From contig FMBT01000012.1 of NCBI GenBank assembly GCA_900095095.1, positions 1-64,000 on the forward strand: 64,000 nucleotides of DNA. Reading direction: 5' to 3'. The notes under the pieces are model-generated. The model searched no databases. It was not told the DNA's origin and saw only the letters and a program-made list of their open reading frames with translations. The DNA comes from Fragilariopsis cylindrus CCMP1102 (lineage: Eukaryota > Bacillariophyta > Bacillariophyceae > Bacillariales > Bacillariaceae). Made by a program: the position numbers and the translations under genes. Shown here one piece after another: positions 55,463 through 64,000 of this stretch (the stretch's first letter is position 1; every line of letters starts with the position of its first letter).

Positions 55463-57431
55463 TTACTTAGCACCATCTGCATCCAACGCCCCAGCATCTT
55501 TTAGAGCATAGAATGCTTTATCCGCCAGCGACATGGATTCAAGATCTCTATCTTCCGCGACTGGCTCTGCAACGGGTGTTTCTTCTTCAACTTCTTTCTC
55601 TTCTGTCGCAGAGGCCTCTACCACAGGGGAGGATTCATCTGCTACTTCGCTTTCCTCGGTAGTTTCTACTTCAAAGCTTTCTTCTCTAGCCTGTGATTCC
55701 TCTGCAAGTTTCTCCATGAGTGATTCATCGAATTCTCCCTCACCATCAACAAATTTCACCTCAAGATCTGCCTTTTCTGCTAAGAAGTCCATCACTGCCT
55801 GACGTAGTAGTGTTGCTTCAACCCTACTGCGAATTTGTGTTTCATCAAAATCCTCCTTTGAATTTTCCGCGTCTTGTTTGATCGACTCCATTTGTTCTTC
55901 AATCTGGTAATCTTCTACCTCAATATTTTCAAGTCTTGCAATTTCATCAGTGGCCATGGAAACTTTGAAGTCCTTAATAATATCGTCCTTGACGATATTC
56001 TTATATTTCAAAAAGTTATCTGAGTTAATTTGGTTTTTAATTTCGTCGTCATTTACTCCGTTGTTTCGCATATCTGCCATCATCATTGCAAACTTTTCTC
56101 GTGCTTGATTAGTCACAAGCGTATCCGGAACTTCCACATCCATAACTAGTGCTAAAGACTTTGCGAGGGCAGCATTACGTGCAGGTGTATATTCCTTGGC
56201 ATCTTCGGTATCGACAGCCGTTTGGAGTTCCTTTTTTAGGGTTTCAGCAGTTAATCCTGCACGAACCTCGTTGGCAAATTCGTCTGTTACTTCCGGTAGA
56301 GTACGTTTCGATGCTTCTAAAACCGTAACATCGAATATTGCTGTCTTTCCTGCCAATGTCTTATCTTTAAGGGCCTATTATTAATGCAAGGGAAGATGTT
56401 GTCGGAAAGGAAAATGGCAAAATTGTGGTGAGATATCGATCGATCGATCAGTAATGAGATGATGATTGAAAAGAGAGAGAAAAAAGGAGGCTATATTGAA
56501 AGAAAGAAAAAATTCATTGACAAGCTGCGATTTGCTTTGTCGACGACTTTGAACTTACTTCTGGAAAGGTTACTTTTACTTCTTTCGTTTCTTCTACCTT
56601 GGCATTGACTAAACCTTCAACGAGACCTGTCATGTACCGTCCATCTCCCAAGACAACATCAACTCGATCACCACTGGCTGCTTCAGGTAATTTTTCACCT
56701 TTTTGGCCATCATCTGTTGCCATATATCCCTCCATATTGACAACGCAAGCATCTCCCATTTGTAATGCATAATCTTTATCTTCGATGGGTTCCAACGTAA
56801 CATATCGTTCTCTCAAATCACCAAGAGCTTTGTTGAATTTTACTTCGTCAAAAGGTTTGCGTGTGTACTCTCCCTTCATACCCATGTAGGGTTTGTCTGA
56901 GCCCTCTACCGCCGTCCATTGAATTTCAGGCCAAACATCACATTTGACAAACATGTCAAAGTCATCACCAGGTTTAAAGTTGTCGGCTAATTCTTCGGCG
57001 GCTGTTTCTAATGCTGGTTGACCGATTGGTTCTAGTCCATGTTCTTCCTTAATAGCAGACTCAATAAGTTCGGATAGTAGTGTATTGATGGCTTGTACTC
57101 TCAATGCGTTGCGTCCTCCCTTGGCGGCCATAGCATTTTCTAATACGGCGGGTGGAATTTTACTACCCTTACGAAAGCCAGGAAGTGTAATTGTTTTTGA
57201 AAGTTCGGTACAGACCTTATCGTATGCAGCCTTAGTTGCCGAACCGGGGACACCGATTTTGATTCTTACTGCACTGTCTGGAAGACGTTCCAAAGTGGAA
57301 GCCTGTAGAGATGTAGAGTATCCATCGTATGACAAACGATTGGAAGTGAAGGCCAAATTTAGAGGGACAAACGCTTGTGTTGTTGTGGCAGCCAAAAGCA
57401 GACCAGCTATGATGCTTTGATGGATTTTCAT
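55463..57431 (-). CDS. tig: Trigger factor, plastid-targeted
   Basis: A ribosome-associated chaperone and peptidyl-prolyl isomerase. Exon 1 (56559-57431) begins with signal peptide MKIHQSIIAGLLLAATTTQAFVP (an ASAFAP-type site, AF). It then has the ribosome-binding domain (LPGFRKGSKIPPAVL, the GFRxGxxP loop that docks on the ribosome) and the FKBP-like domain (YALQMGDACVVNMEGYM, FPE). The intron at 56375-56558 (GAA|GTAAGT ... AATAG|GCC) leads to exon 2, with ALKDKTLAGKTAIFDVTVLEA, the end of the PPIase domain. The helical C-terminal arms follow (EVTDEFANEVR, MDVEVPDTLVTNQAREKFAM). A Glu/Val/Ala-rich C-terminal tail of about 90 residues is additional to bacterial trigger factor. No frame breaks. 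Confidence 0.94.
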
Positions 57432-57957
57432 GATGACACTGTATGATGATGATTCTATCGAAGACTATATTATGGAAGTTATTTATTGAGAATGGATTCT
57501 GTTTCGATCGAAAAGACGATACAATTATTTAAACTACTGGTACAATAAAAAAGAAATTAACAAGATGTTTTCGAGTTTCAGACACCACACATCACAAGGA
57601 ACAAGCTGCCTTCCACAGACAGACTTGTTTCACAAAATTACCTACTAGTAGACAGTAACGTTATCGTGATGGAATTCTTCTTTTTGCTGTTGTGTGGTAC
57701 GCACTACACAAACTGATATCCACGAATGAGAAAAAAGTATGAAGTCAGCCCTTCCGTCCGATAATATTTTGCCACAAAAAATCGATCACATTTGATGAAT
57801 TTTCTTTTTTTTCAAGTTTTCTTCACTTGACACAATTTTTTTTTTTGTAAATACACGCTTCTTACATTTCAATTTCATCTCAAAAATTACATTGTACTTG
57901 TACTCTAATAGTTTTTGCTAGCCAGTCTATCGGAATTTAACAAGGCAAATAATCATC
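57432..57957. other. Divergent intergenic region
   Basis: Between trigger factor (minus) and the SET/JmjC gene (plus). AT-rich with T runs; no motif recognised. Confidence 0.5.
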
Positions 57958-60900
57958 ATGTCCCATCCACAACAACCCCTCTTTCAATACCTACGACATG
58001 CTACAGATGAAAAAAGGGGACGATGTCTTGTCGCCACTGATGAAATACAAAAGGCTCAATTGATATTTCTGGAGCGACCCGTAATTGCCATGCAGTCCAT
58101 CGGAAATTCTCATGAGGGTGTCTTGGTGTGTAGCTACTGTATGGCCTTTTGTGGAAGACCTAAACAGGCACTCGATGTGGCTTCGGATCCTACTCTCTTA
58201 ATGGAAATCGCGACAACGAACGGCGATAGCGATGGCGATAGCGATGGCAATGGCGATGACGGTCTCAACAATAATGCAATTGAAGATAAACACACTATAC
58301 ATTGCTGTAGTCACAAATGCGGTCACATCTATTGCAGTCGTGAATGTCAACAAGATGACTGGGAATGGGGTGGGCATCAAGAATTGTGTACAGGAACGAT
58401 CCCGGAGCAGGAAATGGATACTAACAGCATCGGCAAAGAAGACGAGATCCCTTCGATGCATCCCCTCTTACAGTTTAAAATGCATGCACGAGAAACTAAT
58501 GAAATCTTCCTATTGGTTGCCACCTGGCTGGTTCGGATACTCAAACAAAACTTGCCGTATTATGACGATGACAGTATGCACGATCATCCGTATACTGACT
58601 TTCAAATGAATGCATGGTGGGACGTCAAGACGACAGAATTATTGGCTCAACCCGGTGACAGAACAAGTAGCATCGCTGAAGCGAAGTCATTAGAATTAAT
58701 CTTAAAAGAACTATGTAGCGAATCTCACTCGTTTCTATCACAGGCATTACTATTGAATCAACAAAATGATGAGGTAGTTTGTTCTTTTAGTAACTCACTG
58801 TGGCTTACACCGCTGGGAATGGCAAGATTGGTCGGTTCACTGGAACAAAATTGCTTAGGAATACGAAGAAAGCATGCGCTTCAACACGGCATAATGAATG
58901 ATACCGACTTGAGACACGGGCTACATACAGAATTGATTCAGTGTCTAGAAGAAGCTGGATTAATTGGAGACGAAGAAGATGAATCCGAAGCCGACGATGA
59001 CGACAAATGCGGTGACGATGAATGCCATGACGACGAATGCAATGACACCAAATGCGATGACGCAAAATACGACGATAACAATGATGTTCATACCGATAAC
59101 CGTAACCATAACCGCAACAATAAAGACGATGTTGATGACGACGTTGACAATAACGATAATGATAACAACGACGATGGTGTTGATGATGATTCGGGGATGA
59201 AAAAAGGTGTTGTATCGGAATATTCTCATGATGAAATTGCGGACTTTTTTGCAGGCTTGACAACAGATGACGAATGGTACGATTTCATTCGGCCACTAGA
59301 TGGGATCTCACATTATTCGACTGCTACCAAGATGAATCACTCTTGTGATCCGAATGTTATCTTAGTGTACGAGACGCGAGGTTGGGGAAGAGATCATCCC
59401 TTAGTTGCATACTGTATCGCACTCAGAGATATTGCTCAAGGTGAAGAATTGACAATTAGCTACATTACTTCCGAGGATCCATACGAGAAGCGACAAGCTG
59501 ATTTGGCGAATTATGGATTTATTTGTACATGTTCTAAATGTAGTCGAGAAAACGACGATACCATTGAAGGAGAGAAATATTGTGTAGAATGCACAAACTC
59601 CCTAGATGAAGACGACCTATTCGGAGACGACGACGACGACGACGACGGTGGTCAGAATGTCAAAGAAGCAAATAACCATATGGAGTTCCACAAAAAGAAA
59701 GGATCGGTGACGAAGAAAGAGAAGATTATGATGACAATCAACTCGAACCGATTCTAAACAATTTAAATCAGGCTTCAATACCAATCGCTTACTTGGCACC
59801 AGCTTTGAACTACGTTATAAAAGAAGCTTCTTCTCTTTTGCAAGCTTTGCGAAGTACAAAAGGAGCAGAGAACGAAACGATCATCGAAGATTTGCTAGAG
59901 CAGAATATACATGCATTGAGAGACCGGGATTTCGCATCTTGTCGTATTGTTGGATCCGGCTTAGAACTAATTCTTTACAATCAACTTGAGTCCAATGGAT
60001 CGTGGTCAAGTTCATTATATAGATCATCTTATTGGTTTGCATCAATCACAGCGTCAATTGGCTACGCTAATGAGGGAAGCTTCCTGGTTTCAATGAAATA
60101 TTTAGACAAGGCAACTATATTGGGACTAGACCGGAAAAAATTAGAGTTCTATTTTGGATATGTGGAGCTATTCGCGTCACAAATGGCAGTTGGCCCATGT
60201 CCGATAGCTGTCGACTGTAAGATCTCTGACTTTCAAAGTCCCGAACTCAAAGAGTTAGTTGCTACCAATGCTCTTTCAAAGCCGATACAATTTCCGGTCA
60301 ATGAGATGATTATTACTTCATTCGATCAATCCATTGCATGTGTTATCCGAGACGTAGCATCTGAATGGCCAGCATTGAGAAAGTGGAGAGCTATGGATGT
60401 TTTGGCAGGGAGTTCGGGCACCGTTTGGTACCCATCGAAATCGGTTCTATGACAAATGGAATGGAAGAAGCTGTTGTTACATTTCGACAATTTGTATCAA
60501 AATATCTCTCTACAAGTTCTACGAAAGATTGCTGGAGTCTAGACGATGCTTAATGGATAGAAAATCCGTTGCTTACATTGCGCAGCATCCCTTGCTTGAT
60601 CAAATACCAGCTCTTTGCTCAGACATCGATATGAATCCTTGTGGAGTTCAACCAACAAATATCAATATTTGGATGGGAACAGGTGGAACCCGTACTCCCT
60701 TGCATTTTGATAGTTACGATAACTTACTTGTACAGCTTGTGGGTGCGAAGTATGTTCGACTTTACGATAGGGAATGTTCGCCACAACTTTATGTAGCAAA
60801 GACACTTCTTATGGTGGACAAGGAAACATGAGTGATTGGATTGTGAACGGGAAGACTATGAAGGCATCCATTAGCTAAGATACAACTACAAAGAAGTATT

Positions 60901-60991
60901 GTTTTCCAGGCGATTGCTTATTCATCCCAGCCCGGCATTGGCATTATATCCGGTCACTCAGTACAAGCGTAAGCGTCAATTATTGGTTCTG
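57958..60991 (+). CDS. SET/MYND methyltransferase fused to KDM8/JMJD5-like JmjC oxygenase
   Basis: The N-terminal 600 codons (57958-59757) are a SMYD-type protein. The SET start [20 protein letters not shown] is followed by a MYND-like Cys cluster (VCSYCMAFC ... [20 protein letters not shown] ... HQELC). The SET core then has [35 protein letters not shown] and the post-[12 protein letters not shown]. After one missing-base step near 59730 the frame continues without a stop through [20 protein letters not shown]. It then enters a helical domain like that of JMJD5 and a JmjC domain: [52 protein letters not shown] (iron HxD at 60703-60711), [13 protein letters not shown], and [20 protein letters not shown] (distal His), ending SVNYWF. 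A Cys/Asp-rich insert lies at 58970-59090. Further steps occur in the JmjC part. Two adjacent genes remain possible. Confidence 0.7.
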
Positions 60992-61477
60992 AAGATTCCA
61001 TTTCGGTTGGTTGATTCAAAACATTTCCAAGTAGCATTAAAAGAAGCGATTGCTGAGTTTTGGGTTGTTTGGGAAGTTTTACAAAACTATGCAAATATAG
61101 ATATTGAACATACTTTAATAGATTACCAATTTGCTTGTATTCGGGTAATTTCATTACTACTGTAGTATATCATCTAAAACAGTTGCCTCCAAGAGCTATT
61201 TGGATAGAATACTGAATCTGGAAATTAACGGTAAAATCCTACTGTTGTAGCATTTCCCGTACTGAGTAAGGACGCCCCTTTGAGTCGTGTTCATAGTTCA
61301 TTTTTCATTAATTACCACGAGCATATATAATATTGAAATACGGCCTAAAAGTTTCATGTTCAAATGTGGGTGTGTAAAATGCAAACGATTCAAATACATC
61401 GACAGCACTGAGAATCGAGATTAAGAAATAACTCTATTATTGTATACGAGTAGCCAATCGCAGAAAACTCAAAAAAC
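60992..61477. other. Intergenic, no gene seen
   Basis: 486 bases between two tandem plus-strand genes. Nothing beyond AT-rich sequence. Confidence 0.5.
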
Positions 61478-62885
61478 ATGAGTGCTTCATCTCCTTTTCG
61501 GTCTCATTTACTACAGCAATGGACCAAAGGTGCTGGTCGTTCGCCAATCGGCGTAGCCACATGGCTAAAGAAAGCAATCGACGAAGATACGGAAGAGGAT
61601 AACAGTAATCCTCGCCGGTCACAAACACAAAGTTCGAATCTATATCGATCCACACAAACCTTGTCTTCGAAGGATGTATCACTGTCTTCAATGCATGCTT
61701 TGTGGTCAGCTTCTGTGAAGCGTAAGAAAAATGAAGTAAAGAACCGTGATGTGCTCTCTTCGACTGGATTATCATCTGCAGCAGTTGCCACCGAAACCAC
61801 GACGAAGAAAAAAATGATATCCCGCTCGGATCCCTTACGGTCGACCGAAATTACATAACGAGGAAACTGTATTCGGATGCGATCAATAGCATGATGACAC
61901 CAAAAGGAGGAGCCGCAGCCTCGAATGCAACAGACGACGATGAACGACGAGAACTACTTAAAACGGCGATCGATCGAGCAGTGAGAGTGGCACAAATCAA
62001 CTGCAGTAGTAGTCAAAACGGGGAGGTAGTAGTAGTACCATTTGCATTCCGTCGATTTTTCTCGAATTCTCAATCTTCAGAACGTCTCACCGAAATAGGT
62101 TGTAGGGTCAACAACAAGTTGGCTCAAACAAAAAATAATGACGACGAACATAATAAGGCGATGAATAATAGTAAGGTAAAGGAGTGGTCGAATAATAATG
62201 TACCAGCATTCATCGTCGCACTTGTTCACAACAATCAAAGAGCTACAAATGAGAAGGAGGAGGAGGAGTTAAACGACAATGATCCCTTCGAAGCGATGGA
62301 ATATTCTCCGCCTGAAACCGAACAAAATCTTGAAGACGTAAGTTCCTTGTCTACCACTATCCACGATTACTACATCTATACTGTTGGGAGATTAGTGATA
62401 GTGACATAAGATTGTAGATGTCACTGCGTATGAATACATGAATGAATCATGAAATCACAACTAATAAGAGCATACTTAACTGAATATTCACACCGTCAAT
62501 TTCTTGTGCTATCCTTCCTCTCTTTACTTTCTTCTTCTTTCTTTCAGTACGCGACCACTTGTGCTGCTGTACAAAATGTGATTACTTCTCTTCACACGGA
62601 TGGATTTTGCACTACTATGGTAAGGACGTAATTTTTTCTTTGTAAATGAAATAAATGTTATATTATTCACAACACCTCAAACTTTTTCTCTTAATTATCC
62701 CTCGCACATTATGGTAGTGTGCAGCGGAACCCATCATTAAAACATCCGCTTTTCGAAAATTAGTGAAGGCTGACTCTACCGACAGAATAGTCGCACTCAT
62801 AATGGTAAACGAAACGATAAATAATCAACCTAAAGAAGAGGAAATTGGATCTACAACGAGAGATCTTTTGATAGATCTACCGTAA
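61478..62885 (+). CDS. Nitroreductase-like protein, three exons
   Basis: Resembles nitroreductase-fold flavoproteins of algae. Exon 1 (61478-62337) includes HALWSASVKRKKNEVK, then after a one-base step near 61860 RRELLKTAIDRAVRVAQINC, VVVPFAFRRFF and VPAFIVALVHN. Donor GAC|GTAAGT; exon 2 (62548-62619, after CTTTCAG) reads YATTCAAVQNVITSLHTDGF (the AxGxAxQN-type helix of nitroreductases); donor ATG|GTAAGG; exon 3 starts at 62718 after ATGGTAG and reads CAAEPIIKTSAFRKLV, TDRIVALIMV, with stop 62883-62885. Introns are 210 and 98 nt, both phase 0. Low-complexity Asn/Glu stretches interrupt exon 1. FMN-dependent reduction is inferred from the family; the substrate is unknown. Confidence 0.62.
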
Positions 62886-63009
62886 ATATTCATATTCAGT
62901 AGTAACACGAAGTCAGTATATAACACAATTAAAAAATATTTCTATATGAAGTTTCCTGTGAATGCGTTCTATATTTACTGAAAAAGTAGTCCCCCTCCCC
63001 CTCTCTCTC

Positions 63010-64000
63010 TCATTGTCCTTTCGTTTTGTCCATTAGCGGGATGCCAACATGATGCAAAACTTTATCTCGATAATTATCGTTTTCCGCCATGTCTTTGAGG
63101 ACATTCCATGCTTGTCGAAAATCAACATCGTCATCGGTTCGTTGTAACAAGATAGCAGCATCTATCGATGGCAAGGGTAAAGGACGATCGTCTCCTGAGG
63201 CATCGTACTGTGACGTATCGTAAGGTTGTCCCTCAATTAGTTCAGGAAGATTTCCTTCCTTAAACAAATCCATAAATGATCTATCTATCGCATTCTTAAG
63301 TTGAAAAACCCATCGTCCATAAATGGGTATACCAAAACGAAAGCCTAAAGCTTTGCCATCACCACAAGCTAACAACTTTAGAAAGTCACCCTGTGGTACA
63401 TATGCCTTTAAGAAGGAAGCGTTTTTGTCTACTGCTCCGCCAATTTTGTGATCGTTATTGCTGCTACTCAAAAAGCGAGTGAGATTTTCAATAAGAATTG
63501 GACCAGCTCGTACTGCATACACTCCCGCCTTTGGTGGTGACGAGCGACTACCCGGAATCTCCATAGTACAACAATCTCCCGCAGCAAAGACATACTCATG
63601 GCTTATACTCTGAAAATATTCGTTCACTTTAATCCAACCAGCTTTAGAAACAGCCAGTCCATTTGTTTGGAGCGACGACGACAATGTATGACTTCTCGCA
63701 CCCGTCGCCCAAAGACAATGCGTAAATTCAATACTTTCACCTGATTCTAATTTCAAAGAATTTTGATCTACACGATCAACCTTCGCATTGTTAACGATAC
63801 ATATACCGCGTTCATCCATTCGGTGAATTAATGCTTCTCGATTGACTGGTGTTTCATCTGGAAATAGTCCGTCATACGAATTGAGCAGTGTAACTTTGAT
63901 ATTTTCTTCTCCCACGATGGGTTTCCATCGTCCTACTATACTCATGGACAATTCAATACCAGCGGCTCCTCCTCCTACAACAATAACATTCACGGGTCGT
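63010..64000 (-). CDS. NADH-dehydrogenase-like flavoprotein, partial
   Basis: A pyridine nucleotide-disulphide oxidoreductase cut by the window end; its N-terminus lies beyond 64000. Visible parts are the NAD(P)H-binding motif NVIVVGGGAAGIELSMSIVG, DGLFPDETPVNREALIHRM, FTHCLWATGARSH, HEYVFAAGDCCTME (second FAD motif, GD) and PPKAGVYAVRAGPILIENL. It then has GDFLKLLACGDGKALGFRFG and WVFQLKNAIDRSFMDLF. The last parts recall the flavoprotein domain fused to selenophosphate synthetase (SelD) in cyanobacteria and some protists (FLxLIStGD, WKDWIDRRFM). Here a stop follows DKTKGQ without a SelD domain, so this is a stand-alone copy or a type II NADH dehydrogenase relative. One frame, no breaks. Confidence 0.72.
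   Translation of the reverse strand, partial: RPVNVIVVGGGAAGIELSMSIVGRWKPIVGEENIKVTLLNSYDGLFPDETPVNREALIHRMDERGICIVNNAKVDRVDQNSLKLESGESIEFTHCLWATGARSHTLSSSLQTNGLAVSKAGWIKVNEYFQSISHEYVFAAGDCCTMEIPGSRSSPPKAGVYAVRAGPILIENLTRFLSSSNNDHKIGGAVDKNASFLKAYVPQGDFLKLLACGDGKALGFRFGIPIYGRWVFQLKNAIDRSFMDLFKEGNLPELIEGQPYDTSQYDASGDDRPLPLPSIDAAILLQRTDDDVDFRQAWNVLKDMAENDNYRDKVLHHVGIPLMDKTKGQ

Overview
The window looks like nuclear DNA of a diatom or close ochrophyte alga. It is AT-rich, with spliceosomal introns of about 120-310 bases (GTAAG/GTACG donors, AG acceptors). Plastid-targeted proteins carry a signal peptide followed by a phenylalanine cleavage motif of the ASAFAP type (trigger factor, the small protein at 36.35 kb, a methyltransferase at 2.3 kb). 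There are two members of a diatom-type family with a GDNP/ISLDWEYD signature, and eukaryotic housekeeping genes throughout. Runs of Asp, Asn, Gln and Ser are very common inside proteins. The species is not identifiable by eye.

Layout. 0-9.9 kb holds housekeeping genes: AP-1 gamma adaptin (partial), a plastid-type methyltransferase, a FAM136A-like mitochondrial protein, a RABL6-like GTPase with an acidic repeat tail, proteasome alpha-5 and a U1A/U2B''-type snRNP protein. 10-13.1 kb holds a FAD oxidoreductase and a membrane-anchored glutathione peroxidase that appears to use an in-frame TGA as selenocysteine. 13.5-18.5 kb holds two head-to-head paralogs of the GDNP family inside a symmetric frame of inverted pentanucleotide arrays, then a 2-oxoglutarate oxygenase. 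19-26.7 kb holds a TAP-like ABC transporter, a copine and an RsmB-type rRNA methyltransferase. 26.7-29.4 kb is gene-poor apart from tRNA-Ala(UGC). 29.4-41.8 kb holds a TrmB-like methyltransferase, a GST-like protein, an isoprenylcysteine-methylesterase-like hydrolase, a small plastid protein with strong codon bias, a calmodulin-lysine-methyltransferase-like protein and a cyclic-nucleotide phosphodiesterase. 42.7-50.7 kb is accessory: a broken hAT-like transposase-derived element, repeats, and two orphan low-complexity genes. 52-64 kb holds a family II pyrophosphatase, an orphan repeat protein, plastid trigger factor, an apparent SET/MYND-JmjC fusion, a nitroreductase-like gene and a partial NADH-dehydrogenase-like flavoprotein.

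Reading caution. At least ten genes change frame one or more times with the protein similarity continuing unbroken. Nearly every step I could resolve is in the same direction (one base missing). The simplest reading is residual single-base deletions in a long-read assembly rather than widespread pseudogenes, so gene spans below join such pieces. The genes do not form operons. Functional threads are plastid protein biogenesis (trigger factor, RsmB, TrmB-like), prenyl-protein and cyclic-nucleotide signalling, and selenium use (the Sec peroxidase and, at the right edge, a flavoprotein resembling the domain fused to selenophosphate synthetase in some algae and cyanobacteria).
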